A stretch of 64,000 bases of DNA. Source: Prevotella sp. (GTDB taxonomy: Bacteria > Bacteroidota > Bacteroidia > Bacteroidales > Bacteroidaceae). The first letter of the stretch is position 1; each line of letters starts with the position of its first letter. A model generated the notes under the pieces. It was not told where the DNA came from and searched no databases. It saw nothing but the letters and a program-made list of their open reading frames with translations. This document shows positions 28,601-37,654 of this stretch, one piece after another. The stretch covers positions 1 through 64,000 of the forward strand of contig JAFLSG010000005.1 in NCBI GenBank assembly GCA_022511065.1. Direction: 5' to 3'. A program made the position numbers and the translations under genes.

Positions 28601-28760
28601 AGGACTGAACACAGTGAAGGACATCGTGACGGCGCATGGCGGTACGGTGGAGGCTACGGAGAATCCGAGCGGAGGCTCGGTGTTCACCATCACGCTGCCT
28701 TTGGACGAGGTAGTGGTGGAAGAAGCCGTGCTGATGGACGAAGAGGAAGAAACCGAGTAA
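25617..28760 (+). CDS. Two-component propeller sensor (HTCS-like) with degenerate kinase core
   Basis: 1047 residues. Signal peptide (about 1-18), two seven-bladed propellers of Reg_prop repeats (for example DSRGFVWIGTPYGLNRYDG and DPEGLIWIGTYKNGVNQY), a Y_Y_Y beta-domain (about 690-795), one membrane helix (about 808-824), a coiled coil, and a HATPase domain (about 935-1030) with LLDNAVKFS and DSGVGIP. No HisKA box with the usual HExRTPL histidine precedes it, the lid glycines are replaced (VVGLNTVK), and there is no receiver or AraC domain. Family members sense glycan oligosaccharides in the periplasm. It ends 23 nt before the GH31 gene it may control. Confidence 0.9.
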   Translation: MRRLFLAALLMGCLLASADTALIPDMKFRRLDTRDGMSSSQVNCVFKDSRGFVWIGTPYGLNRYDGYRFRTFYSNIRDTTSMRDNYTDQVFEAYDGKLWLKQGMTYCVYDPVIERFERNPMRILSKFGFDGGLERLFIDSKKNFWVKLYEQGLFYYNPKTKHLHHFPLGYDKNEFNPTYGISSADELGDKLVLTTNCGELVCLDGEKGTIDWENKWMRENGGVENQDYKLTIDKDGNYWVASLEYTFVYIKKENRWYKSIPEYLKAHGITDVPDDLYVWAVMTDQKGWLWFVADHEGLFVADLKNKQIKQFKSNKYDETTISDNTPRSIYQDPEGLIWIGTYKNGVNQYVESLSSFQNLELGDINTVCEDKHGNYWIGTNDDGILVYDPKTGEVKSHYTAENSGLTGNIVVGSYPASDGSIWFGSYNGGLTHCIPSAADPTKATVVNYRATGRPGELANNSVWALTEDKWQRIWFTTLGSGLQMYDPKTGKFQTWDTHNTNLPSDYMSSIGWTKKGWLLAGTSYYYAIVNPVSMKLMPQAFPEDPSITVNIATTAYVLEDSRGLFWQGSTSGLAVYDPNTKFVTLLDMTKGLYGSSINSIAEDKRHTIWAVTDHGVSNIVPQKLEDGTWQFNIRSFNSRDGLQKATYNQRSTWVTRSGLLLVGGQGGIDVIDPSKLVDSKSKEKPIFSGLQLFDQTVVVGEKVNGRVILNEALDVCRELDLYFNDQFTVQLATDGGLVSNHKRFVYKLLGFNDDVWVKTSEQNPNITYNQLRAGSYTLCVRILNEDGSIGDEESRLEIYIHPPLWRTRWAVLLYMIVIALAALLWRYRFMKKQKELAELERMRRELEKRQWMSEMRSQMQAEQVAMRKAAGEEVEPEPITVGDAHEVRLVSDDLVPFMKEQCGKFKAPDHKRVKFSFFPLANSLQVRFDKNQLGSAVQILLDNAVKFSPSDCRVKVFVEPGEHTAIIRVADSGVGIPEEALKYVFAPVVGDDDVVGLNTVKDIVTAHGGTVEATENPSGGSVFTITLPLDEVVVEEAVLMDEEEETE

Positions 28761-28783
28761 ACGATAAAACAAAAACAGATAAG

Positions 28784-31747
28784 ATGAAAAAGATTGTAAT
28801 GATTGCGTCTGCCCTGCTGTTTGCAGGGACGCTGATGGCTGCCGATGTGCAGGTCAGCGGAGACGGCGTGTTGGTAAAACCTGTCGGGGGGCAGGCGAAA
28901 GTTGTGAAACTGGAGGTTGTGAACGACAACATCATCCGTGTGCGTGCCACATCGGAATCCGAACTGCCCCAGAAGCAGCCCAGTCTGATGATTGTTCCTC
29001 AAAAAGCCCCCGCCAAGAATGCCTATACCGTTGGCGAGGAAGGTAACACGGTGGTTGTCAAGACCAAGAACGTGAAGGCTGTTGTGGACAAGACGACGGG
29101 CGAGGTTACTTTCTTCGATGCCGACGGTAAGCAGCTGCTGAAGGAAGCAAAGGGCGGCAAGAAGTTTCAGAACTTCACCGTACCCGAGCGTGAATATGGC
29201 TTGAAGGGAGGTCCTGCTATCACGGAGGAGATGAAGCACGGACTTACTTGGCAGGCGAAGTTCGATAGCCCTGCCGACGAAGCATTCTATGGGCTCGGTC
29301 AGCATCAGTCAGAGGAGTTCAACATGAAGGGTAAAAATGAAGACCTGTTCCAGTACAACACGAAAGTGTCCATCCCCTTTGTGCTGTCCAATAAGAATTA
29401 TGGTATCCTTTGGGATTCATACAGCTACTGCCGTTTCGGTAATCCCAATGACTATCTGCAACTGAACCGCGCCTTCAAGCTCTATGACAAGCATGGCAAG
29501 GCAGGGCATCTGACTGGAACCTATACGGACAAGAACGGTCATCAGCTTGTGCGTGCCGAGGACTCTATCTACTATGAGTATGCCTATCCTGCTGCGTCCG
29601 AGATAGCTTGCAAGACCGATGACGGGGGGATCAAGAATCTGCCGAAGGGTTTCAACCTGCAAGGTTCCAATGTTGTTTACGAAGGCTTCATTGAAGCACC
29701 CGTGACGAGCAACTATCAGTTCATCCTTTATTACGCTGGTTATATTAAGGTGTATATTGGTGGCAAGGAAGTGGTGGCTGAGCGTTGGCGCACCGCATGG
29801 AATCCCAACACCCATAAGTTCAACTGCGAACTGAAGGCGGGCGAAAAGGCACAGCTTCGCATCGAGTGGCAGCCCGATGGCAGCGAGTCCTACTGCGGTC
29901 TGCGTGTGGCTGAACCCCGTACTGCTGAGGAACAGGGACAACTGAGCATCTGGAGCGAGATGGCGCGCGATATGGACTACTATTTCATTGCCGGCAAGAA
30001 TTTCGATGAAGTTATCTCAGGTTATCGCACGCTGACGGGTAAGGCAAGCCTCTATCCCAAGTGGGTGCTCGGTTTCTGGCAGAGCCGCGAGCGTTATAAG
30101 ACCTCTGGCGAGATTGAGGCAACGCTCAAAGAGTTCCGCGACCGCCACATCCCCGTTGATAATATCGTGCAAGACTGGAACTACTGGAAACTCGACTCTT
30201 GGGGCGACCATACTTTTGAGGCTGACCGCTTCCCCAATCCGCAGGCAATGCTCGATTCTGTCCACGCTATGCACGGTCGCTTTATGATCTCCGTATGGCC
30301 GAAGTTCTACGATACCGTGGATAACTACAAGGAGTTGGATGCCAACGGTTGGATGTATCATCAGGCTATCAAGGATGACATTCACGACTGGCTCGGTTTC
30401 CGTGGCTCGTTCTACGATGCCTACGACGAAGGTGCCCGCAAGATGTTCTGGCGGCAGATGGATGAGAATCTTTATTCAAAATACAACAAGAAGGGTCAGC
30501 CGGGTGTAGATGCTTGGTGGATGGATGCTTCCGAGCCTAATGTTCGCGACTGCACTCCGATGTGGTATCGCAAGGCACTTTCAGGCCCTACGGCACTTGG
30601 CACCTCTACGGAGTATTTCAATGCTTACTCCACCGTCAATGCCGATGCTATTTACAATGGTCAGCGCAGCGTATATAAGGGAGCAGCTGACGAGCCTCGC
30701 GTGTTCTTGCTGACCCGTAGCGGATTTGCCGGTGAGCAGCGTTTCTCTACCGCCACGTGGAGTGGTGACATCGGTACGCGCTGGGAAGATATGCGCGCCC
30801 AGATGACGGCAGGTCTTAACTACTCGATGTCGGGCATTCCTTTCTGGGGAATGGATCAGGGTGGCTTCTGCGTAGAAAACCGCTATGCCGCTGCACAGCA
30901 GATATTCGACCATACGGGTGTAGAGACTGCTGACCTTACCGAGTGGCGTGAGCTGCAGGCGCGCTGGAATCAGTTTGGTGCATTCATTCCGCTTTTCCGT
31001 GCCCACGGTCAGTGGCCGCTTCGTGAAATCTGGAACATCGCGCCCGAGAATCATCCCACTTATAAGTCGTTTGTCTATTACGACAAGCTCCGCTATCGCC
31101 TGATGCCTTACCTCTATTCAATGGCAGGTTGGGCGCATTTCAAGGACTACACGCTCATGCGTGCCCTTGTGATGGATTTCAACGGTGACAAGCAGGTGGA
31201 GAATATCGGCAACCAGTGGATGTTCGGTCCTGCGCTGATGGCGTGTCCCGTCGGCTATTACAAGGCTCGCAACCGCTCAGTCTATTTCCCCAAGCAGTGT
31301 GGTTGGTATGACCTCTATACGGGTGAGCATATCAATGGCGGTCAGACGCTGGTGGTTGATGCTCCTTATGAGCGCATCCCCGTCTTTGTCCGCGAGGGCG
31401 CTATCATCCCCTTCGGTCCTGAGATGGAGTGGAGCGACGAGAAGCCCGCAGAACTTATCAATCTTTATGTATATGCAGGGCAGAACGGCGAGTTCCAGCT
31501 TTATGAGGACGAGGGGACTAACTATAATTACGAGAAGGGTAAGTATGCCACCATTGATATTACTTACGATGATGCCTCTAAGACCGTCAGCTTCTCGCAG
31601 CGTAAGGGCAACTTCCCTGGTATGCTGAAGAATCGCCGCTTTAATGTGGTGCTTGTTTCGCAAGACAATGCTCGTGCGCTGAACCTCGACGATCCTGAGG
31701 GAAAGATGGTAGAGTATAATGGTAAGGCTGTAACCGTACAACTTTGA
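28784..31747 (+). CDS. Secreted GH31 alpha-glycosidase with PA14 insert, probable alpha-xylosidase
   Basis: 987 residues. Signal peptide about 1-19, N-terminal beta-sandwich, a PA14-type domain inserted at about 240-375 (FNLQGSNVVYEGFIEAP, IEWQPDGSESYCGLR), then the GH31 barrel with nucleophile Asp581 in WWMDASEP. A PA14 insert at this place is a feature of xyloglucan alpha-xylosidases such as those of Cellvibrio and Bacteroides ovatus, so removal of alpha-xylose from xyloglucan oligosaccharides is the best guess. It follows the propeller sensor and is closed by a terminator at 31784-31828. Confidence 0.93.
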   Translation: MKKIVMIASALLFAGTLMAADVQVSGDGVLVKPVGGQAKVVKLEVVNDNIIRVRATSESELPQKQPSLMIVPQKAPAKNAYTVGEEGNTVVVKTKNVKAVVDKTTGEVTFFDADGKQLLKEAKGGKKFQNFTVPEREYGLKGGPAITEEMKHGLTWQAKFDSPADEAFYGLGQHQSEEFNMKGKNEDLFQYNTKVSIPFVLSNKNYGILWDSYSYCRFGNPNDYLQLNRAFKLYDKHGKAGHLTGTYTDKNGHQLVRAEDSIYYEYAYPAASEIACKTDDGGIKNLPKGFNLQGSNVVYEGFIEAPVTSNYQFILYYAGYIKVYIGGKEVVAERWRTAWNPNTHKFNCELKAGEKAQLRIEWQPDGSESYCGLRVAEPRTAEEQGQLSIWSEMARDMDYYFIAGKNFDEVISGYRTLTGKASLYPKWVLGFWQSRERYKTSGEIEATLKEFRDRHIPVDNIVQDWNYWKLDSWGDHTFEADRFPNPQAMLDSVHAMHGRFMISVWPKFYDTVDNYKELDANGWMYHQAIKDDIHDWLGFRGSFYDAYDEGARKMFWRQMDENLYSKYNKKGQPGVDAWWMDASEPNVRDCTPMWYRKALSGPTALGTSTEYFNAYSTVNADAIYNGQRSVYKGAADEPRVFLLTRSGFAGEQRFSTATWSGDIGTRWEDMRAQMTAGLNYSMSGIPFWGMDQGGFCVENRYAAAQQIFDHTGVETADLTEWRELQARWNQFGAFIPLFRAHGQWPLREIWNIAPENHPTYKSFVYYDKLRYRLMPYLYSMAGWAHFKDYTLMRALVMDFNGDKQVENIGNQWMFGPALMACPVGYYKARNRSVYFPKQCGWYDLYTGEHINGGQTLVVDAPYERIPVFVREGAIIPFGPEMEWSDEKPAELINLYVYAGQNGEFQLYEDEGTNYNYEKGKYATIDITYDDASKTVSFSQRKGNFPGMLKNRRFNVVLVSQDNARALNLDDPEGKMVEYNGKAVTVQL

Positions 31748-31783
31748 GATTCCGTTAGCAACGCGTTTCTAATATGTAGCATG

Positions 31784-31828
31784 GATGCTCCGCTGCGCCC
31801 AACCGGGCGTTTGCGGAGCATCTTTTTT
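31784..31828 (+). terminator. Rho-independent terminator after the GH31 gene
   Basis: GATGCTCCGC (31784-31793) pairs perfectly with GCGGAGCATC (31813-31822), followed by six T. The loop holds a second GCCC/GGGC pair. Confidence 0.9.
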
Positions 31829-31874
31829 ATGCGTATGCCTGATGATTGGTGCTTGCCAATGGCGGTCTGTCTCC

Positions 31875-34193
31875 TTACAAATGACAGGTAGCCCCGAGCC
31901 TTACCTCAAAGGTATTCGTGTGAATGTCGTCGTGGTAAGTGTAGTGAGTGCGACGGTCGAAATAAGAGCCTGAAAGCACGATGCTCCAATTTCGGTAAAT
32001 ATCGAACTCCGCCATCGGGTTGATGACCAAAAGCCCGGCGCTCCCCTTGTCACCCTGTGCGTTCAAATGCAGCGGGTCAATATTCTCCAGGTCTTTTTGC
32101 TCATAGCCTTTCCACGTGAAGATGCGGTAATATTGTGCGTGGAAGATGAAGCGCCCGAAGTTGCGGAGTTCAAGGTGCGTTTTCGACTTGACACTGAATC
32201 CGCTGCCCATGTTGTAGTCGCGGTCGATGAACTGGTAGTAGTCCGTCTTTGCGCCTCCGAGCAGTATGCCGTTGAGGAAGATGCGCTGTTCAAGGCGCGA
32301 AAGCATACCGATGGGCGGAATCTGATAGATGACACCGGGACCGAAGGCAGCCGCCTCACTGATGCGGTAGGGCGTGAGGTCAGAACCTTCCTTGACGGGC
32401 TTGGAGTCGAAATAGTCGAAGTGCTGGTAGATACCGAACTCGGCCTTCATGTCCCTGTTCCAAATCATGGGTGTGCTCCAGATGCGCCCCATGAAGTGAA
32501 TTTGGTTGATGAAAGGCTGGTTGCCGCTGAGTGCGAATGTTGCCTCTGCATCAAAGAAGTCATAAGGCGCATTGTAGTCTCCCTGATTGATGGGGTCTCC
32601 ATACTCCAAGTAGAAATTAACGTAAGGGTCATGCTCTCCACGGAACAGCGCGCCGTTGTCTGCCAGATAGTGGTCGCCCATGGATATGGAGAAGTCTATC
32701 GGGTTACGTTGATAGTCGTGGTGCAGGTAGTGGTCGCTTTTCACACGCCATGCGTCACCCGAGGCAAACCGCTTCAGCTGTCCCATCGGATTGACCACGG
32801 TGGCAGCCGCCTCACGCCAGAATCGATTCCATCCCCGCTTTGACTCGTTGAGGAAGATACGGCTGATGCGGTTGGTGATTTCTCCGATGCAGATACCTCC
32901 GAAGGTGGTAGCGAACAAATCGTTGATGGCTGGCGGCTCAATCTCTCCGAGGTACTCCCATTGTAGCGAACCGATGAGTGAGAAGGGGGCTGCCTCCCAG
33001 AAACTGAGTCCTTGCGAGCGGGCGGCGTTGAAGTAGAGGTTGCCGTGGTAGGGGTGCATGAAGAGGTTGGTGGAAAACTGGTCGTTGTCCCATACGGGGA
33101 GCGTCTTAAAGTTCTCCTTCCATGTATGCAGCGTGGTCTGGGCAAAATCCTGATTGGTCGCAAAGCGGTCAAAGAGATGCACGCCCGCGTTGATGCCCGT
33201 CACCTCGGCGAGTGCCCACCATGGATGCTTGGCTCTCGGCAGCGCCATCAGTGAGTCGGCGGGTGTCTTGGGCTTCTTTTTCTCCCACAGCGAGGCATTC
33301 GGTTTGTTGCCATGCGGATAGCGGAACGTGAGTCCCGCCTCGGCGAAGGCACGGCTGCGGTAGCGGTGGTTGTTGGCGTAATAACGGGTATCGCCGTAGC
33401 CGACGGTGGCAAATGCCCCGATGTACCTCGACAACTGATAGTCCGCATTCAGGCGGGCTTGCAGCGAAAACAGACGGTCGGGGTCATCCGCCGTGTGGTG
33501 GTGGAACGTTTCGATGTGGGAATAGCCCACATCGCCGCTGACCGACCATCGGGGAGACAGTTGGAAATACTGACCGATGCGATAGAACAATGCGCCGGAG
33601 AACCTGTCGTCAAGTCCCGTGTAGTGCGTTCCTACGCCGAGTATGTTGTAGGTACTACGGTTGCGGAAGCGCACGGCGGCGTTGAACTTGGTGCCCGTAC
33701 CGCCAAACGCCATGACATCGATGGTGGTCTTCGGGTTTACGTTCACCAATCCTAATTTGTGGGCGATGGTGTCGTGCGTGTAGTTGATGACACCCACCTG
33801 CCAGCCCCGAGGGTGGGAGTGCGCCACATTGATGATTCCAATCTGCGTGCCGTTCACAGAGTCCGCATAGTTGTACGGCGCTATCTGCACCCCGCGCATA
33901 TAGCCCTCCGCCACGTTGAGCATGCTTGACAACTGTATGCCCCGCTCCATCCCTCGGGAAATATTTGTCAGTCCTCCCATCTGCAAGCCGTGGAAGGGCG
34001 AGAGCGCTATGTTGGAGATGAGGTTCAGCTGAACGCCTCGGAGCGTGTCCGTGTGGTTGTTCAGTCCGATGCTGAAGTGTGATATATGGGTGGAATCCTC
34101 CGCATGATTGCTCCCGATGTCTATGGAAAGACCGTGCTGTGCATGGGCGGCGGTCGCTGTCAGCAGAAGAATCCAAAGTCCGATTTTCCTCAT
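31875..34193 (-). CDS. DUF3943-type outer-membrane protein with N-terminal surface repeats
   Basis: 772 residues. Signal peptide (about 1-18, AHAQ). Residues about 50-150 contain six or seven units of about 20-24 residues with the pattern GxQxGxxN (GVQLNLISN, GLQMGGLTN, GIQLSSMLN, GTQIGIINV, GWQVGVINY), like the surface-repeat proteins first seen in Leptospira. A C-terminal DUF3943-like region ends in beta-barrel strands. It is probably in the outer membrane; function unknown. The start at 34193 was chosen because the -7 element TATCTTTGC (34214-34222) covers the earlier ATG at 34217. Confidence 0.82.
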   Translation of the reverse strand: MRKIGLWILLLTATAAHAQHGLSIDIGSNHAEDSTHISHFSIGLNNHTDTLRGVQLNLISNIALSPFHGLQMGGLTNISRGMERGIQLSSMLNVAEGYMRGVQIAPYNYADSVNGTQIGIINVAHSHPRGWQVGVINYTHDTIAHKLGLVNVNPKTTIDVMAFGGTGTKFNAAVRFRNRSTYNILGVGTHYTGLDDRFSGALFYRIGQYFQLSPRWSVSGDVGYSHIETFHHHTADDPDRLFSLQARLNADYQLSRYIGAFATVGYGDTRYYANNHRYRSRAFAEAGLTFRYPHGNKPNASLWEKKKPKTPADSLMALPRAKHPWWALAEVTGINAGVHLFDRFATNQDFAQTTLHTWKENFKTLPVWDNDQFSTNLFMHPYHGNLYFNAARSQGLSFWEAAPFSLIGSLQWEYLGEIEPPAINDLFATTFGGICIGEITNRISRIFLNESKRGWNRFWREAAATVVNPMGQLKRFASGDAWRVKSDHYLHHDYQRNPIDFSISMGDHYLADNGALFRGEHDPYVNFYLEYGDPINQGDYNAPYDFFDAEATFALSGNQPFINQIHFMGRIWSTPMIWNRDMKAEFGIYQHFDYFDSKPVKEGSDLTPYRISEAAAFGPGVIYQIPPIGMLSRLEQRIFLNGILLGGAKTDYYQFIDRDYNMGSGFSVKSKTHLELRNFGRFIFHAQYYRIFTWKGYEQKDLENIDPLHLNAQGDKGSAGLLVINPMAEFDIYRNWSIVLSGSYFDRRTHYTYHDDIHTNTFEVRLGATCHL

Positions 34194-34213
34194 AGTGTCT
34201 GTCTTTTTTGGTT

Positions 34214-34222
34214 GCAAAGATA
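34214..34222 (-). promoter_or_regulatory. -7 promoter element of the DUF3943-type gene
   Basis: TATCTTTGC on the minus strand, 21 nt before the ATG at 34193. Confidence 0.65.
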
Positions 34223-34271
34223 CATATTTTCTCCCGGAAGTGCCGTATATAGTTGGCGGAAATTTCGGGTG

Positions 34272-35804
34272 TCAAGGGTGTGCTTGCTTGGCAGGTGTTA
34301 GCTGTGGGACGTATTTGGCGGGTGCCTGTCCCTTTCCTTTCAGAATGTCAGTAAACTGCTGTGGGCTGATGGTGACAGCGCCTCTCATGAACTCGGGAAT
34401 ATTATAGCTTTTCATGAATTGCCGGTGATAGTCAGGGTCGGCAGTGGGCAGTTCAAAAGGCTTGGAACCACGACCATGTTTATCAATGTGGGCGATGAAC
34501 GGGCGGGTATATACCCCGTCGTCGCGGCGACTACTGAAAATGAGCCACCTGCCATTGCTTGACCACGCGTGATAGCTTTCTGTTTCTGGAGAGTTCAGTT
34601 CCGTAAGTGGTCGTACTTCATTGGTTTGCAAGTCAAGCATCCATAGGTCGGCCTCGCGATGCCAAATGTGGAAATAGCCGTATTTCCCTAACGTGAAGAT
34701 AAGAAAGCGGCCGTCGGGCGAGATGCGGGGCAGGGCGGCACTTGCATCGTGGGCAGCAGCGTCGAACACCATCTGCCGCTCGCCAAACTGACGGGTTTCG
34801 GGGTTAAAGCTCTTACGGTAGATGTTGTATTTCAAACTGTCGATGGAAGCGACGATGGCAGCGCTTCGGGTGAGGGTCGTGTCGCGAAGTTCCAAGTGGG
34901 CACTGCAATAATAAAGCGAGCGGCCATCGGGTGCCCAAAAGGGGAATACCTCAAACTCATCTGGGTCGTTTGCCACGTGGGTCACCTCGTTACGCTCCAC
35001 ATCGTAGGCTATCAGGTCACTCTCCGTATCAAACACCTCAATCTTATTGCGATTGGTTATGTGGAAACTCTGATGCGTCTTGTCCGTTGAGTAGGCGATT
35101 AGCTTCAGCCACGGATGCCACGAGGGATAGACACCGGCAGAAAGCAGCGAGTCGTGCTGTAAGTTGGCTTTCATGGTCTTGCCGTCGTAAGTGATGACCG
35201 TCCCGCCATGCTGCTGACGGGCGTGGAACTGCATTCGTGCGGGGTTATACTGCTGATAGCTGTGACAGTTGATGCACTGTCCGTCTTTCTCGAACGAGCA
35301 GAGCATATTGTCGTAGATGACACTTTCGTCGTAGTTTTCGAGACATCGCTGATTGATGGTCAGCTCCTCGTAGGTAATGTACGAGGGTGCGATAAGGCGG
35401 TAGCTGATATATGGGTCTATCGAGTCTGGCGATACAAAGATTCGGAACGGCTTAAACCTCGTCCACTTTTCGCCCTCACGGGCATAGACTTCCACCTCAA
35501 TCGCCTTACCGGCAGCCTTGCCCGTGAGCCTTCGCCAGTCGTTGATGGCGGGCTGCGCCTTACTGCCTCCGCAGATAATCTCATCATCGCCGAAAGCGTA
35601 GCGAGCCACGAACTCGTCGGCAGCTTGGTCAAGCTCAAAGGTCAGCGGGGCGATGTTCACCGGCACGGTCACATCGGCATAGTCCGGATAAATCTTGGGC
35701 AGCGCGTCGCTATTGGTGTATTCCGCCGGGATCCGTGCCCTGTCACAGGCCACCAAGAGGCAGACTATCGCGAAAGCTGTGAGGATGAGGATATGTCGTT
35801 TCAT
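34272..35804 (-). CDS. PD40/TolB-type lipoprotein with a CXXCH motif
   Basis: 510 residues. Lipoprotein signal with Cys20 (LLVAC). The first 150 residues are a beta-rich domain. CINCH at 177-181 is a heme-c-type CXXCH motif, here in a protein without other cytochrome signs. From about 195 the chain is a WD40-like propeller of PD40/TolB repeats (YPSWHPWLKLIAYST, FPFWAPDGRSLYYCS, PRISPDGRFLIFT, HAWSSNGRWLIFSS). It probably sits in the periplasm or on the outer membrane. It begins 3 nt after the DUF6057-like gene, so the two form one unit. Confidence 0.83.
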   Translation of the reverse strand: MKRHILILTAFAIVCLLVACDRARIPAEYTNSDALPKIYPDYADVTVPVNIAPLTFELDQAADEFVARYAFGDDEIICGGSKAQPAINDWRRLTGKAAGKAIEVEVYAREGEKWTRFKPFRIFVSPDSIDPYISYRLIAPSYITYEELTINQRCLENYDESVIYDNMLCSFEKDGQCINCHSYQQYNPARMQFHARQQHGGTVITYDGKTMKANLQHDSLLSAGVYPSWHPWLKLIAYSTDKTHQSFHITNRNKIEVFDTESDLIAYDVERNEVTHVANDPDEFEVFPFWAPDGRSLYYCSAHLELRDTTLTRSAAIVASIDSLKYNIYRKSFNPETRQFGERQMVFDAAAHDASAALPRISPDGRFLIFTLGKYGYFHIWHREADLWMLDLQTNEVRPLTELNSPETESYHAWSSNGRWLIFSSRRDDGVYTRPFIAHIDKHGRGSKPFELPTADPDYHRQFMKSYNIPEFMRGAVTISPQQFTDILKGKGQAPAKYVPQLTPAKQAHP

Positions 35805-35807
35805 GTT

Positions 35808-37607
35808 TTAATACTGCTTGAGGTTGCTCATTAGGAAATAGTGGTAATAGAACGTGTCACCGAAATATGGGTAGAGCGCTTCCCGTGCCACTTCAATGTC
35901 GGCTCCCTCATACTGGGCACTCGCCCGCATGAACTGCTCGAAGCTCTCCTTGATGCCGGGGTCGAAGGGCAGTTCGTAGATGTCCTTTCGCTTATCCTTC
36001 TGTGCAAAGAGATAGGCAGCTTCTTGGTAGTGGCGGGGTAGCTGACGGCCTTCGTGCCGCTTGGCGTAGTTGATGAAGTGCGACCAAAACAGCCGACTAT
36101 CCTGAAACCAGAGCGAGGCAATCAGTGCCTGCTCCTGAAATACGGGGTCTGCCGATTCGGTGCTGACGAGCAGGCGCATGAGGAACGGCTCTACCATCCC
36201 TTGGTCGGAGTCCAACTTGTCACGATACTGCATCATATGGGTGATGAAGTTCATCTCCGGGTCTTGCACGACTGCTTTCGGGTCGCCCGCCAAATGCTCG
36301 TGATAGTCTGCCCATTTGCGGAAGAAGAGCGTTTTTTGCAGCAAGTGCAGATATTTCCTTGCCACCTGCTCCTCTCCGTTCAGTATCGCTGCCTTGGTCA
36401 TTAGCTTGTAGTATTCCGGTCGCCAGTCGTATTCCACGCCCATCTCCATGCACAGACGATAGCAGTAGTTCGTCACGCCGTAATGGTAGTAAATGAGCGG
36501 CCCAATCACCTGCATCAGCCTCACCTTGAAAGGAGCGCGGTAGCGCTTCGAGCCGTTTCGGTATCGGTACATATCTTCCGCCTGCCGTCCCAATCGGGCG
36601 AGGGCGATGTTACGCATGATGACAATGGCTCGCGTGGGCTCGTCTTTCTGCTTTTCTGCCTCTTCAAGCACCCCTTTCCAGTTGAGGTTTTCAATGTGCC
36701 GTTGCATTCTCAGCTCGTGGTGAAAGTTCTCGTCACGATACCAAAACGTGGCGATGCACACCACCATTCCCACCGCAACCACTGCATGAGCCACCATCCA
36801 CCGACGGTGCTTTACAATCTCCTCCCTGCGCTGTTCGCGGTAAGTAACCACCAGCGTGAGGTAATAGGCTGCGAGGAGATAGAAGGGGATGTAATATTCC
36901 TGATGGCGCACGGTGATGTTGTAGAGTGGAAGCTCCGCCCAATAGATGTTGCTCACGTTGGTTTGGTAATAGACGAAACGGTAATAGAGTAGAGGGATGG
37001 CAGCCGTGCAGAGCAGAGCCGCCAAACCCGTCACAAAGTCTTTCCTTCCCACTATTGCCCATACACCCATCAGCAACACGGCTGCCAATGCGTAGATGCC
37101 CGTCAGCGGATAGCCTATCGCCGTCACCGCCAGTAGATAGGCAATGTGCAACAGCCGTTTCTCCGGCAGACAACGGTAGCCCCACAGGAGCGCCACCACG
37201 GCAGTAGTCCCAAGGGTCGTGACGAAGAAATGGCCGCGCAGTTTCAGCATATAGACCCAATAGCCTAAATCGGCGTTGGTCAGCAGAAGCAGCACCACCG
37301 GCAGAAGCAGCATTGCCGCCCACTTGTCGGGGATGCGGAACGCCCGCCTTGTGAGCCATATCAATAGGCACCACCATGCTCCAAGCAGCGTAACCCCGAT
37401 GCCCGGGTGGTAGAGAAACTGAGTGAAAAACGTGCCGAGGTAAGTGAGCATTCCGCCCGGCACCACCATCTGCTGTTGGAAAAAGAGCGGAGTGAAAAGA
37501 AACAGATTCATCTCCTGTACCTTCCACAGGAGGTCGCGCTCGAAGATAAGCAGCGTCCACGCCGCTACCATCCCCGCCACATAGACTAAAAGTCTGCCTC
37601 TTTTCAT
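35808..37607 (-). CDS. DUF6057-like polytopic membrane protein
   Basis: 599 residues from the ATG at 37607. About ten hydrophobic helices fill the first about 280 residues, followed by a soluble helical region of about 310 residues resembling TPR-type helices. I assign it to the DUF6057 group from its layout and its PD40 lipoprotein partner; this is recognition, not a search. Starts at 37628 and 37631 are also in frame; 37607 was preferred because the transcript starts near 37642 and the first helix follows at once. The two-gene unit suggests an envelope complex with an unknown substrate. Confidence 0.78.
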   Translation of the reverse strand: MKRGRLLVYVAGMVAAWTLLIFERDLLWKVQEMNLFLFTPLFFQQQMVVPGGMLTYLGTFFTQFLYHPGIGVTLLGAWWCLLIWLTRRAFRIPDKWAAMLLLPVVLLLLTNADLGYWVYMLKLRGHFFVTTLGTTAVVALLWGYRCLPEKRLLHIAYLLAVTAIGYPLTGIYALAAVLLMGVWAIVGRKDFVTGLAALLCTAAIPLLYYRFVYYQTNVSNIYWAELPLYNITVRHQEYYIPFYLLAAYYLTLVVTYREQRREEIVKHRRWMVAHAVVAVGMVVCIATFWYRDENFHHELRMQRHIENLNWKGVLEEAEKQKDEPTRAIVIMRNIALARLGRQAEDMYRYRNGSKRYRAPFKVRLMQVIGPLIYYHYGVTNYCYRLCMEMGVEYDWRPEYYKLMTKAAILNGEEQVARKYLHLLQKTLFFRKWADYHEHLAGDPKAVVQDPEMNFITHMMQYRDKLDSDQGMVEPFLMRLLVSTESADPVFQEQALIASLWFQDSRLFWSHFINYAKRHEGRQLPRHYQEAAYLFAQKDKRKDIYELPFDPGIKESFEQFMRASAQYEGADIEVAREALYPYFGDTFYYHYFLMSNLKQY

Positions 37608-37644
37608 CGGTGTTTTTCCGTCATTCATCATATTTGTTTCTGCT

Positions 37645-37653
37645 GCAAAGATA
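37645..37653 (-). promoter_or_regulatory. -7 promoter element of the DUF6057-PD40 unit
   Basis: TATCTTTGC on the minus strand. It overlaps the left end of the plus-strand gene relic that starts at 37655. Confidence 0.65.
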
Positions 37654-37654
37654 A

